DNA of 64,000 nucleotides. It comes from Verrucomicrobiota bacterium. GTDB taxonomy: Bacteria; Verrucomicrobiota; Verrucomicrobiia; Opitutales; Opitutaceae. Below, piece by piece: positions 16,492 to 25,843 of this stretch. The notes beneath the pieces were generated by a model that did no database searches, had not been told where the DNA came from, and saw nothing but the letters and a program-made list of their open reading frames with translations. The translations under genes were made by a program, and so were the position numbers. Each line of letters starts with the position of its first letter. The stretch's first letter is position 1. The stretch lies in the NCBI GenBank assembly GCA_016222805.1, contig JACRQG010000030.1, positions 67,101 through 131,100 of the forward strand. The letters run 5' to 3'.

Positions 16492-19359
16492 TCAAAAGCG
16501 GCCCTTGATCCCGAAGTTGATGCGTTTGCCGATGACGGTGAGGGTGCGCGGCAGGTAGAGGCCTTCAACCTGTGTCTGCTGGATCTTTTCTCCCAGCACG
16601 TTCTGGAAATCGACAAATGGGTTGAGCCACGGGCGGAAGCGATATTGCACGCTGAGGTCGAGGTTGTCCTGCTCCATCTTTAACCGACGCAGGAAGGGGT
16701 CGGTGTTGGTTTCCTGGAGGTAGGTGTCCTGGTGGTTCAGCTGGGCCCGAAAGGTCCAGGGCCGCTGTTCATAAACCAGTCCGAGATTCCAGATGGCGGG
16801 GATCACGCCCTCGAGGCGGCCCTTGCCCTTGGACTTGGTGTAGTTGGCCATGACGCTGAACGGCCGCAGCCAGCGAGCGACGCCGCCGAGGTTCTGGTTG
16901 TAGGCGAGTTCGAAGCCGTTGATCTCGCCGTCGCCCGTGTTGGTCTGGGTGCGAAAGTCCCAGCCGATGTAATCGGGCTCCACGCTGTACTGGGCGGCGA
17001 GCTCGGCGGTGAGCGGCGTGTTGATGCTGGAGATGAAGTTCTTGATCTCCTTCTTGAACACCGTGGCGGAGAGCACTCCGACCGGCTCGAAGTAATACTC
17101 GAGACTCAGGTCGTAGTTCTTCGACGCCTGGGGCTTCAGGGCGGTGTTGTTCTGGGTCACACTCAGTCCGGCGGCATTGACACTGGTGAGGGGCTTCAGG
17201 TTGCCGAAGGGTGGGCGCCCGATGCTCTCGGAATAGCTGGCGCGGGCCATGAGCCCCTGGGTGACAGCATAGCGCGCGTGGAGGCCGGGGAACCAATTCT
17301 GGTAGTCGCTCGTCACCTTCACGGTGTGCGCCCATTCCTGACGCACGCGGGCCACCTGCTGGTCGATGGTGGCGGTGGAGGGCAGGGCGGGGCGGATCTG
17401 AATGTACTTCGGGCTTTCGGCGGAGATGTCGGTCTGCTCCATACGGAGGCCGGCGAGTAGTCCGAGCCGGCCGATCCTCACATCGCCCATGAGAAAGCCG
17501 GCCGACACCAACTCGCTGACTTCGCCGTTCTCCTGCATGGAGCGGTTCACGGCGTCGACGGCGAGGAAGTTCCACTCGGCCGGGTTCTGGAAGAAGTGCC
17601 GGACGGCGGCCTGCGCGTCGCCGAAGACCACCAGGGTCTGGTACCGGCCGCCGAAAAGCCGCGCGCTCGACCGGTCCTGCGCGGTCAACTTGAACTTGTT
17701 CGCATCGTACGGCCCGTTGGCGCCGGAGCGGTAGATAGCCTCCCAGCGGTCGGTGCTGCGTTCGCGGCTCTGGCCGCGGATGCGGAAGCCGGCCTTGAGG
17801 TAGGCGGGAAGCGCAGTCCGCAGGTTCTTCTGCGCATTGAAATGGACGCCCCAGATGTCCTCGGAACTCCGGCCGGGCTGGTAGGTGAAGTCGACCTGGC
17901 GGGCGCTATTATAGTTCTGGATGGCGGTTCCGGAGATGAGCTGCGTCGTGATGAAGAAGCCGCCCGGTTCGCGGCTCAGGGTGCGGCGCTGGTCCTGCTG
18001 GCCGCGCACCTGGAAAAGAGACTGGTCCTCCCAACTCTTGGCGGGTCCGTAGGCGGCGCCGTAGTCCAGGCGCAGGCTGCCCTCTTGCAGGCGGTGCTTG
18101 CCGCTGACCTGCAGCGAAAAGACCTGCTGATCGGTCAGGATCTCTTGGGACTGCATCTGCTCCTGCCCCGCCGTGAGCGTGATGTCGGTCGAGGTTGCGC
18201 CCGGGAGACGGCCGGCGGCGTTGTTATTGATGCTGGCGGTCCAGCGGCGGCGGCGATCGATGGCCTCGTAGTAATTGTACATCAGGCCGGCGGAGAGGGA
18301 GGAATTGGGGCTCAGCCGGTAGTCGAAGCGCAGGCCGGCACCGGTGCGCTTCCGCCCCTTGTAGTCGGGTTGCAGACGGAAGGAACGCAGGTTTGGCACG
18401 CCGGCAGGCTGGTCGTACTCCAGTTGCAGGTAATCCTGCGGCCGGTCGGTCTCGCTGTAGCTGGCGGTGAGGAACATCCCCAGGTTGCGCTCCTTCCCGT
18501 ACACGTCGGAGTACTGCATGCTGCCGAAGTAGGACGTCATCTTGCCGAGCGTGCGGTGGTTGGCGCCGGTGGCGTACTGCAGGTAACGACGCTGGGTGTC
18601 GAAGGCGGACTTGGTGATGAGGTTCACCGTGCCGCCGATGGCATCACCGTCCATGTCGGGCGTCGGCGCCTTGATGACCTCGATGCGCTCGATGAAGTCC
18701 GCCGGCAGTTGGTCGATGGCAAAGTCGCGGCTATCGCCCTTGGCCTGGGGGCTGGGCAGGCGCGTGCCGTCCATCGTGACCGCCGTGTGCTCGGCGCCGG
18801 CCCCGCGCACCCGGACCTGGGTGACCTCATCGACGGCGTCGCCGACGCCGATGCCGGGCACCCGTTTCAAGAACTCGCCCAGATTGCCGTCGGCGAGGTT
18901 GCCGTAGGCGTCCGTGGCGACGATGGTCTTCAGATTGGGCGCATTGCGCTGGGCGGCGATGGCGAGGGAGTTGCCCTCCCGCACGCCGGCGACCACCAGG
19001 GCATCCATCCGGTACACGTCGGAGGAAAGGGCCACCTGGGGCGCCGTGTTCAGGCCAGGCGCGACGGTGAGCGTCACGGTGCCGGGATTCAACCCGGGGT
19101 AGGTGACGCGCAGGGTACGTGAACCCGTGGGGACCTGCAGGAGGACGAACCGACCGTCGCGGTCGGTCAGGGCCGAACGGTCGGCCCCGGTGACAGTCAC
19201 CACGGCGTTGGTGAGCGTGTTGCCGGTGGCCTCGTTGATGACCAGGCCAGTGACGGTGCCTTCGGAAGGAGCCTGGGCGACGAGCGATGGCACGCTAGCC
19301 GGGGCGGCCACGATCAAGGTGAGGCGGAGCAGGAAGGAAGCACGGGGCGGCAGGAACAT
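16492..19359 (-). CDS. TonB-dependent receptor with carboxypeptidase-regulatory-like domain
   Basis: A 955-residue outer-membrane receptor. A signal peptide is followed by a CarboxypepD-reg-like domain (GTVTGLVINEATGNTL, near 30-110). The plug has the segment NLGEFLKRVPGIGV, then a long beta-barrel ending in the usual aromatic C-terminus (FGIKGRF). The ATG at 19359 gives the signal peptide; the open frame upstream is not protein-like. There is no SusD partner gene nearby. It likely imports oligosaccharides made by the linked lyase and sulfatases. It follows the GntR-type regulator gene by 136 bases that hold a possible operator. Confidence 0.93.
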   Translation of the reverse strand: MFLPPRASFLLRLTLIVAAPASVPSLVAQAPSEGTVTGLVINEATGNTLTNAVVTVTGADRSALTDRDGRFVLLQVPTGSRTLRVTYPGLNPGTVTLTVAPGLNTAPQVALSSDVYRMDALVVAGVREGNSLAIAAQRNAPNLKTIVATDAYGNLADGNLGEFLKRVPGIGVGDAVDEVTQVRVRGAGAEHTAVTMDGTRLPSPQAKGDSRDFAIDQLPADFIERIEVIKAPTPDMDGDAIGGTVNLITKSAFDTQRRYLQYATGANHRTLGKMTSYFGSMQYSDVYGKERNLGMFLTASYSETDRPQDYLQLEYDQPAGVPNLRSFRLQPDYKGRKRTGAGLRFDYRLSPNSSLSAGLMYNYYEAIDRRRRWTASINNNAAGRLPGATSTDITLTAGQEQMQSQEILTDQQVFSLQVSGKHRLQEGSLRLDYGAAYGPAKSWEDQSLFQVRGQQDQRRTLSREPGGFFITTQLISGTAIQNYNSARQVDFTYQPGRSSEDIWGVHFNAQKNLRTALPAYLKAGFRIRGQSRERSTDRWEAIYRSGANGPYDANKFKLTAQDRSSARLFGGRYQTLVVFGDAQAAVRHFFQNPAEWNFLAVDAVNRSMQENGEVSELVSAGFLMGDVRIGRLGLLAGLRMEQTDISAESPKYIQIRPALPSTATIDQQVARVRQEWAHTVKVTSDYQNWFPGLHARYAVTQGLMARASYSESIGRPPFGNLKPLTSVNAAGLSVTQNNTALKPQASKNYDLSLEYYFEPVGVLSATVFKKEIKNFISSINTPLTAELAAQYSVEPDYIGWDFRTQTNTGDGEINGFELAYNQNLGGVARWLRPFSVMANYTKSKGKGRLEGVIPAIWNLGLVYEQRPWTFRAQLNHQDTYLQETNTDPFLRRLKMEQDNLDLSVQYRFRPWLNPFVDFQNVLGEKIQQTQVEGLYLPRTLTVIGKRINFGIKGRF

Positions 19360-19387
19360 GGCGGGGAGTCTCCGGTTGAAACCAGGA

Positions 19388-19408
19388 CCGCCCGGGAGGT
19401 CCGGGCGG
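19388..19408. promoter_or_regulatory. Stem-loop in the leader of the TonB receptor gene
   Basis: CCGCCCGG and CCGGGCGG form a perfect 8-base inverted repeat with a 5-base loop, about 30 bases upstream of the receptor start. It may be an attenuator or simply a GC-rich hairpin. Confidence 0.35.
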
Positions 19409-19463
19409 CGGGGCGGACCGCCGCAATCGAAGGTGCCATGCCGGGGCGGGCACGGCGAAAGTG

Positions 19464-19484
19464 CTTGTATCGAATAGTGACAAG
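19464..19484. promoter_or_regulatory. Candidate operator in the regulator-receptor gap
   Basis: CTTGT..ACAAG arms flank an AT-richer centre (ATCGAATAGTG) inside otherwise very GC-rich DNA. The site lies between the GntR/LacI-type regulator gene and the TonB receptor gene and could be the regulator's binding site. Confidence 0.35.
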
Positions 19485-19495
19485 CCGGCGGCGGC

Positions 19496-20587
19496 TCAGG
19501 CGCCCCGGACGGGAGGGGCCACGGACGCGCCGTCAATGAAGCGCGGCATGAGGCGCTGATGGGTGACGGCCAGGGCCTGGCCACCCGCGAGGCGGGCGAT
19601 GGCCTGCATGAGTTGGCGGGCGATCACCGCCGAGTCGGAGCGGTAGCGGGCCACCGCGGGGGCGAGGTACTCGAGGAAGGGGTCATCCTCCCGGCAGATG
19701 ACGGACAGGTCGCGGGGGATCGCGAGGCCGAGGCGGGCGAGTACGGTGTAGGCGGCGGGGACCGCCAGGGTCTTCGTCACGAAAAGGGCGGTGGGGCGGT
19801 CGCGCCACGCGGCGAGGCGCCGCAGGCGGGATTCGATTTGCGCCATGGTGCCGTCGTGTTCGAGCACCAGGGGTGGCGGGGAGTCCGGGCGGCGGGCGGC
19901 GGCGAAGGCCCCGCAGGTCGTGGCATCGGCGGCAGAGCCGGTGCGCTGGAGGAGAATGGCGGTTCGGCGGTGCCCGGCGTTGGCGAGCAGGGTCGCGGCG
20001 TGCTGGGCAATGGCCGCGTGATCGTACTCGATCGAAGGCAGCTCGATTCCAGGGAAGGCGGAACCAACCAGGAGAGCGGGCGCGCCGCGGGCGCCAAACC
20101 AGGCCTGCATCGCCCGTGTGCTGGCGAACAGGATCCAGGCGGATCGCGGGTGGGACTGGAGCAGGCGGGCCAGGGGCGCTTCGGGTTTGGCGGAGTAGTG
20201 CTGTCCGCCTTCGCTCAGGATGAACTCGAGGTTGGCGCGCTCGACCAGGGACCGCAGGTCGCTCACCCAGTGGGCGACCGACGGGCGCAGCCGCCAGAGC
20301 GGCGCCGGCACGAGCACCACCACGCGGGCCGGACGGGCGACGGTGCCCGCGGGTGCGGCGGGATGGCGGATGACCATCGGGCGCCCCTGGCGCAAATCGA
20401 TCCGATCGCGCCGGGCGAGCACCCGCAGGGCCGCGCGCAGGGTGGTGCGGCTGATCGCGAGCTGCTGGCAGAGCTCGTGCTGACCCGGCAGATGTTCGAC
20501 CCAACGACCCTGTTTCAAACCGCTCTCCAGGACGGCGATCGTCTGGCTGATGAGGGTGGTGCGCCGGGGGAGCTCCGCGGGTTCCAT
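19496..20587 (-). CDS. GntR-type transcriptional regulator with LacI-like ligand-binding domain
   Basis: A 363-residue regulator. Residues about 10-75 are a GntR winged helix (LPGQHELCQQLAISRTTLRAALRVL). The rest resembles a periplasmic-binding-protein fold of the LacI type, with VVVLVPAPLW opening the first strand and RDLSVICREDDPFLEYLAP matching the usual late segment. The ATG at 20587 was preferred over a TTG three codons earlier. Its gene is first in the long minus-strand run of receptor, esterase, lyase and sulfatase genes, so it is the best candidate for a sugar-responsive controller of that run. Confidence 0.85.
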   Translation of the reverse strand: MEPAELPRRTTLISQTIAVLESGLKQGRWVEHLPGQHELCQQLAISRTTLRAALRVLARRDRIDLRQGRPMVIRHPAAPAGTVARPARVVVLVPAPLWRLRPSVAHWVSDLRSLVERANLEFILSEGGQHYSAKPEAPLARLLQSHPRSAWILFASTRAMQAWFGARGAPALLVGSAFPGIELPSIEYDHAAIAQHAATLLANAGHRRTAILLQRTGSAADATTCGAFAAARRPDSPPPLVLEHDGTMAQIESRLRRLAAWRDRPTALFVTKTLAVPAAYTVLARLGLAIPRDLSVICREDDPFLEYLAPAVARYRSDSAVIARQLMQAIARLAGGQALAVTHQRLMPRFIDGASVAPPVRGA

Positions 20588-20677
20588 CGAAACCAAGGTA
20601 GGAAAGGGTTGGGGAGGCCGGCCCGCCCAGGGCGAACGCGGCGTGAAACGACAAGGGATTCAGCCCAGCGCGGACGT

Positions 20678-20687
20678 GGTTGCAACC
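20678..20687. promoter_or_regulatory. Perfect 10-base palindrome upstream of the regulator gene
   Basis: GGTTGCAACC, 91 bases before the regulator start. LacI/GntR-type proteins often bind such sites, so it is a candidate for autoregulation. Confidence 0.3.
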
Positions 20688-20742
20688 CAAGGTGCGTCCG
20701 CGGCGGCACGGAGCGAAAGCGCGGCCGGTTTCCGCCCCTGCC

Positions 20743-23700
20743 CTACAGATCGAACGTCGCGCTGAGGATGAACTGGCGGGGATCGACGATGCGAAACGCG
20801 TTCGGCGAGCCGTCGGGGAAGGCGCTGATCGGCTGGAGGCGGCCGTTCTCCTGCAGGTTACGGACATTGAGCTGCAGCGTCGTCGCGACCGAGCCGGAGA
20901 GTTTCAGCCGGTAGGTGACGAAGGCGTCGGCGTAGAGCCGCGCGCGGTCGTAGATCGGCCGGCGCGGATCAAGCGCGGTGATGACGGCGGGCAGCTGCTC
21001 GACCCCGTAGTAGCCGATGGCGCCCTGGTCCTCCCAGCGCAGCGCGCCGCCGATGGTCATTCCCTTGAGCCAGCTGCGGTCGAGGCCCAGGCCGGCCAGG
21101 CGGTAACTGGTGCTGAGATTGGCGCGATACTTCCGGATTTGGGGGCGGGTCTTGCCCTGGTTGGCCACCGCGAGGTCGTAGGGCACCTTGACGCTGCTGG
21201 CGAAGAACTGCGACGGAGAGTTGGAGCCGTTGTAGCGCTCCGTCCACCACGGGCGGTTGATTTCCGGATCGATGATGCTGGTCCACACCGCCATGCGATC
21301 GTTGATCCACTGGGTGACGGCGGGGGCGAGCTTCGAGTCGATTGACTCCTGCTTGGTGAGATTGAACCGCGTGGTCCAGTGCGGCGACGGGTTCCAATGC
21401 ACCTCGAGTTCGAGGCCGCGCGCGGTGACATCCTGGGTTTCAGCCACGAGTTCGTTCTGCTCGTCGCGCGACTCGGGTCGCGTGAAGTAGGAGGCGTCGA
21501 GCTTGGTCAGGGCGGCGACCTGGCGGTTGACCTCGTCGGTGGTCAGGGTGCGGCCCTGGGCCGCGGCGGCGTTGGTAATCCAGGCGCGGGCGCGGGTGGT
21601 GAGGTTGAAGAACTGGTTGCTGTTCGGGGAATCGAAGTCGAGGTTGCGGATGCGCTGGGCGATGATGCGCATGCTGCCGTTGCGGGAATCGATCTGCGTC
21701 GTCTCGTACTTGTTGGCGCGCACGACCAGCTTGCCGCCAAAGAGATTGACCGAGAAGCCGTAGTCCTTGCCGTGTCCGGTCGGGTCCGGCAGCGGCCGGA
21801 GATAGAGGCCGACGGCGTAGCCCTGCGGCTGGAAGCTGTTCGACTCGTTGTAGTGGAAGTTCAGCCAGCGGGTCGGCTTCACCACGATGCCGCCGGTCTT
21901 GGTGCGGCCGCCGGCGTGCACCCAGTCGGCGGGGTTGAGCGTGAACGTCGAATCGTAGTCGAGCACGATGCCAGTGGGCGTCGACACGAAGCGCGTCTGG
22001 CCGCGCTGCCGCTGGTCGCGCTGGTCCTTGCGCAGGCCGAACGTGGTGACGACGCGGTCCTTGAGCAGGTGGCTCTGCAGCACGACCCCGCGGGTCTTGA
22101 GGAGCGAGCGATCCCAGGTGCTGGTGGAATCGTACCAATAGCCTGCGCCGAGCCTGCCCTGCTCGGTAACGAAGTTCGGCGTGGCCGTGGCGGTTCCCGG
22201 ATTGGTCCACCCGCCCCACCGGTACGGGTAGATCCCGGGAGTGAAGTCGCGCGGCGCCTGGTCGGCATTGGCGCCGACATTGTCGCCGACGTAGTAGCGA
22301 TGGAACGTGAGCGCGACATTGGGCCGCGCAAAGTCGGTGGCGGTGCCGGTGGGCGCCGGGTACCAGGCGTGGTTGGAGAGGATGACGTCGCGCCACGTGT
22401 CGCCGCGGGACCGGTATTCCTTGTACTCGCCGTAGCCGAGGAGCTGCTGCATCCCGAGCCAGCGCAGGGCGGAGGTCTCGCGGCGGAGGTCGAGGCGGTA
22501 GGCGAGCTGCGAGCGGTAGGTTTCCCGCTCGGAGGGCCCGCCCGAGACGCCCTTGCTGTTGTAGAAACCGATGTAGGGGCGCTGGAAAAACGGGTTGCGC
22601 GAGCCATCCGGGAGCCGCTCGTTGGCGTCGATGTAGAGGTAGCCGGTGACGCCGGAACTGCCGGCGGTGCCGTAGAGCCCGCGGTTGTCGCGCCGCGAGG
22701 CTTCGCGGAAGTACGCCGCCTGCAGGGCGAGCAGCTGGCGCGGCGTTTCCAGGAAGATCTGTTCTCCCTGCAGGTGGGTGACGAGGGTGGTCTCGTTGAT
22801 GCGGTTCATCGCCGCGAGGTTCACCTTGGACCAGTCGTAGATCGCCTTGTCGGTGACGGACGGATCGCTGGAGAACAGGGGCTGGGTGGCGCGGATCTGC
22901 TCCGGCACCGTGTTGACGAGGACGATGTTCTGGTTGCGACCCTCGGGGGTGTTGGTGCTGCTGGTGCGCCCGGGACCCCAGTAGCCGATGGCGCCGGTGG
23001 TATCGATGAACAGCGCGGACTGGTCGCGGATGCCGCCGGTGGTGAAGTAGGCGGGCACGGTGGTCGCGGTCCAGGTTTCCGGCATCCGCACTCCGTTGAT
23101 CCAGGCGGAGTAGGTGGGAGGATCCCAGGACGGCCGGCCGGCCTTGATCCAACCGGTGACCGCGTCGCGCGGCGGCGTGGTGTTGGGCCGGTTGCCGGTG
23201 ATGTGGTAGTAGAAGTGGGAGGCGGTGAGCGAGGTGTGCCGGAACGGCTGATACCGCACCATGGCGTTGAGCCGGCGGGAGTCGGTGCCGGAGGGCTTGC
23301 GCACGTAGCCGTCGTGTTGGAAGACCGCGCTGCCCCGGGCGGCGAACACCCCGCGCCGGAGCACGCGGTTGAGGTCGAGGCTCGAACGGTAGCCGCCGAA
23401 GCTGTCGAGGCGGTAGCCCACCTGGGAACGCTCGCGGTTGAGGCTGGCGGAGGCGGGGGCGAGATTCACGGTTCCGGAGGCGTTGCCGAGGCCGAAGACG
23501 GTCGAGTTGGGTCCGCGGCTGATCTCGACCGCGTCGAGGATCGACGGATCGATCGGCATGCGGCCGCTGGTCTCGAAGTTGGCGAAGGAGAGATTGGCCG
23601 CGCCGACGCCGCGCACGCGGTTGGCCGTGTTGGGGTTGAGGGAATTGTCGACCGGGCTGCCGTTGCGATCGACGGAGAACTCCGTGTAGGTGCCGATGCC

Positions 23701-24129
23701 CTCGGTGCCGGCTTCGTAGAGGAAGATGTCGTTGATATCGAGCATCGCGAAGTCGGCCATCTGCTCCTTGGTGACGACGCTGATGGCGGACGCGAGGTCC
23801 TCGACACGGGAGTTGAGGCGCGTGCCCGACATCGTGGAGGAGGCGTAGTAGCCGCGGGCATCCGCCGTGACCTCGAAGGGGGAGAGCATCACGGTCTCAT
23901 CGGAGCGCGCGGATGAGGCCGCGACGGGGCGCGGAGTGGAGCGGGCGCGGTCCGCCTCCAACGCGGCCACTTCCTCGGGGTCGAGGCGTCCATTGCGATT
24001 CAGGTCGTAGCGGGCGAGGGTGGCGGGATCGGGGGGGAGGTTCTGGGCGGGTGATTCGCCGGCGAGGGCCAGCGCGGACAGCACCGCAACAACGCAGTGC
24101 CGCGACAGGCGGAGGAGGGGGGCATCCAT
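20743..24129 (-). CDS. TonB-dependent receptor with N-terminal EF-hand-like segment
   Basis: A 1128-residue outer-membrane receptor. The ATG at 24129 gives a signal peptide up to about residue 29. Residues 42-53 form a canonical EF-hand loop (DLNRNGRLDPEE: Asp42, Asn44, Asn46, Asp50, Glu53). Next comes the LSPFEV segment common in verrucomicrobial receptors. The plug domain includes SAISVVTKEQMADF and DAVEISRGPNSTVFG, followed by the barrel ending ILSATFDL. It lacks the carboxypeptidase-like domain of the other two receptors. Ligand unknown. The gene is divergent from an aldehyde dehydrogenase gene. Confidence 0.92.
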   Translation of the reverse strand: MDAPLLRLSRHCVVAVLSALALAGESPAQNLPPDPATLARYDLNRNGRLDPEEVAALEADRARSTPRPVAASSARSDETVMLSPFEVTADARGYYASSTMSGTRLNSRVEDLASAISVVTKEQMADFAMLDINDIFLYEAGTEGIGTYTEFSVDRNGSPVDNSLNPNTANRVRGVGAANLSFANFETSGRMPIDPSILDAVEISRGPNSTVFGLGNASGTVNLAPASASLNRERSQVGYRLDSFGGYRSSLDLNRVLRRGVFAARGSAVFQHDGYVRKPSGTDSRRLNAMVRYQPFRHTSLTASHFYYHITGNRPNTTPPRDAVTGWIKAGRPSWDPPTYSAWINGVRMPETWTATTVPAYFTTGGIRDQSALFIDTTGAIGYWGPGRTSSTNTPEGRNQNIVLVNTVPEQIRATQPLFSSDPSVTDKAIYDWSKVNLAAMNRINETTLVTHLQGEQIFLETPRQLLALQAAYFREASRRDNRGLYGTAGSSGVTGYLYIDANERLPDGSRNPFFQRPYIGFYNSKGVSGGPSERETYRSQLAYRLDLRRETSALRWLGMQQLLGYGEYKEYRSRGDTWRDVILSNHAWYPAPTGTATDFARPNVALTFHRYYVGDNVGANADQAPRDFTPGIYPYRWGGWTNPGTATATPNFVTEQGRLGAGYWYDSTSTWDRSLLKTRGVVLQSHLLKDRVVTTFGLRKDQRDQRQRGQTRFVSTPTGIVLDYDSTFTLNPADWVHAGGRTKTGGIVVKPTRWLNFHYNESNSFQPQGYAVGLYLRPLPDPTGHGKDYGFSVNLFGGKLVVRANKYETTQIDSRNGSMRIIAQRIRNLDFDSPNSNQFFNLTTRARAWITNAAAAQGRTLTTDEVNRQVAALTKLDASYFTRPESRDEQNELVAETQDVTARGLELEVHWNPSPHWTTRFNLTKQESIDSKLAPAVTQWINDRMAVWTSIIDPEINRPWWTERYNGSNSPSQFFASSVKVPYDLAVANQGKTRPQIRKYRANLSTSYRLAGLGLDRSWLKGMTIGGALRWEDQGAIGYYGVEQLPAVITALDPRRPIYDRARLYADAFVTYRLKLSGSVATTLQLNVRNLQENGRLQPISAFPDGSPNAFRIVDPRQFILSATFDL

Positions 24130-24217
24130 GGGGCGGGGAATGGAGGAGGGTGGCACAGGGGGGGCTGCGCCGGGCAAAGCGGACCGAAGGTACTTCCGCG
24201 AGCGGACGAATACGAGC

Positions 24218-24240
24218 GTGAATCTCGGGCGTGCATTCAC
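24218..24240. promoter_or_regulatory. Inverted repeat in the divergent receptor/aldehyde dehydrogenase region
   Basis: GTGAAT and ATTCAC arms (extendable by one C/G pair) are separated by 11 bases. The site sits about 70 bases before the aldehyde dehydrogenase start and 90 before the receptor start, a good place for a shared operator. Confidence 0.4.
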
Positions 24241-24309
24241 GGGTGGCGGTCCGGCGCAGTGGTGGGATCGGCTTTTCGTCGAGAGAGGTTCCTGCTTCAG
24301 TGAAACGAC

Positions 24310-25704
24310 ATGTCGTCGTCCGCTGACCTCGCTTCGGGATCCGAGTTTGCCGCCCTGCTCGCGCGCCAGCGCGCCTTCTTTGCCAGCGGGAGCACGCGCC
24401 CGGCGGAGTTTCGCGAGCGCCAACTCGACCTCCTGCGGGCGACGCTCCAGCGCTTCGAGCCCGCGATGTTGGACGCGGTGCAGGCGGATCTTGGGCGGGA
24501 GGCCCGCGAAGCCTGGCTGGGGGAGATCCTGTTGGTGGTTCGCGAAGTGGAACTGGCGCGGCGGCAGCTGCGCCGATGGATGCGGGCCGAGCGGCGGGGG
24601 GTGCCGTGGATTGCGTGGCCCGGGCGGGCGGAGGTGCGGCGCGAACCCTTCGGCGTCGCGGGAATTCTGGGCCCGTGGAATTACCCGTTCTACCTCACCC
24701 TGAGCCCGCTGGTGGGAGCCCTGGCGGCCGGGAATTGCGCCGTAGTGAAGGTCTCGGAGTTTGCCCCGCACTGTGCGGAGGTGATGGCCCGGATGGCGGC
24801 CGAGACTTTCTCCCCGGAATACGTCACCGTAGTGCAGGGGGACCGCACCGTTGGGGAGCGGTTGCTGGGGGAGCGTTTTGACTGCCTGTTCTTCACCGGT
24901 GGGACGGAGACCGGGCGGCAGGTGATGGCGGCGGCGGCCCGCCACCTGACGCCGGTCACCCTGGAACTCGGAGGCAAGAGCCCCTGTATCGTCGCCGCGG
25001 ATGCTGACATCGCCGTGGCGGCCCGGCGCATCGTTTGGGGCAAGTTCCTCAACGCCGGCCAGACCTGCGTGGCGCCGGACTATGTGCTGGTGGACCGGAC
25101 GGTGGCGCCGGCGCTGATCGAGGCGATGCGGGTGGCGGTGGCGGACCTGTATCCCGCGGGCTGCGGGCGAATCGTGCACCGGCGGCATTTTGATCGTTTG
25201 GTGGCGCTGCTTGTCTCCGGGAGGTGCGTCTGCGGTGGAGGCTACGACGCCGCGCAGTTGACCATCGCGCCGACGATCCTGACGGAGGTTTCGCCTCAGG
25301 CGCCGGTGATGCAGGCGGAGATCTTCGGCCCGATTCTGCCGGTGCTCCCGGTGGCGGACCTCGAGGAGGCCATCCGGGAAGTGCGGTCGCGGCCCTCCCC
25401 GCTGGCCCTGTATCTCTTCACCCGGGACAGGACGATCCAGCGTCGGGTGCGCGAGGAGACGGCGTCGGGCGGCCTGGCGGTCAACGACGTCGTGCTCCAC
25501 CTGCTGGCGAGCGAGCTGCCGTTTGGCGGCGTCGGCGCAAGTGGCCTAGGAACCTACCACGGCCGGGCGAGCTTCGCGGCCTTCACGCAGCAGCGCAGCG
25601 TGCTGTACCGGCCGACCCGGCCGGATTTCGGGCTCCGGTATCTCCGGGGAGGCGTGCCCGGCCCCGCGCTGCGGTGCCTGTACCAGTGGTTGCTGCGGGA
25701 TTAG
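24310..25704 (+). CDS. Aldehyde dehydrogenase, ALDH3-like
   Basis: A 464-residue cytoplasmic NAD(P)-dependent aldehyde dehydrogenase. The oxyanion asparagine is Asn124 in GPWNYPF, the general base Glu219 in TLELGGKSP, and the nucleophile Cys253 in NAGQTCVAPDY. The order and spacing, with no N-terminal extension, fit the ALDH3 group that oxidises medium or long aliphatic and aromatic aldehydes. KVSEFAP replaces the usual KPSE. It is the only plus-strand gene between 1 and 30794, transcribed divergently from a TonB receptor. A link to polysaccharide breakdown is possible but not shown. Confidence 0.92.
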   Translation: MSSSADLASGSEFAALLARQRAFFASGSTRPAEFRERQLDLLRATLQRFEPAMLDAVQADLGREAREAWLGEILLVVREVELARRQLRRWMRAERRGVPWIAWPGRAEVRREPFGVAGILGPWNYPFYLTLSPLVGALAAGNCAVVKVSEFAPHCAEVMARMAAETFSPEYVTVVQGDRTVGERLLGERFDCLFFTGGTETGRQVMAAAARHLTPVTLELGGKSPCIVAADADIAVAARRIVWGKFLNAGQTCVAPDYVLVDRTVAPALIEAMRVAVADLYPAGCGRIVHRRHFDRLVALLVSGRCVCGGGYDAAQLTIAPTILTEVSPQAPVMQAEIFGPILPVLPVADLEEAIREVRSRPSPLALYLFTRDRTIQRRVREETASGGLAVNDVVLHLLASELPFGGVGASGLGTYHGRASFAAFTQQRSVLYRPTRPDFGLRYLRGGVPGPALRCLYQWLLRD

Positions 25705-25731
25705 TCCGGTGAGGTGCTCACGGTCGCTGGC

Positions 25732-25796
25732 ATGACCGCGGGTTTCCGCCGGTAGCCAAGAACGGCTGCCAAAAGGCGAACCCGCCCGCGGTTCAT
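25732..25796. terminator. Long imperfect stem-loop between convergent genes
   Basis: ATGACCGCGGGTTTCCGCC pairs imperfectly with GGCGAACCCGCCCGCGG plus TTCAT, and an inner pair GGTAGCC/GGCTGCC closes the loop. It lies between the ends of the aldehyde dehydrogenase and the next TonB receptor gene, so a two-way terminator is the simplest reading. It has no T-run and could instead be a REP-like element. Confidence 0.45.
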
Positions 25797-25843
25797 CACG
25801 AAAGCGGGGCGGAGGGGAGGATTCCCGGCGGGGAAGACTCCGA

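Noticed and set aside
21379-23916. 845-residue open frame on the plus strand
   Set aside because: Antisense to the TonB receptor with clear plug and barrel motifs; shadow ORF.
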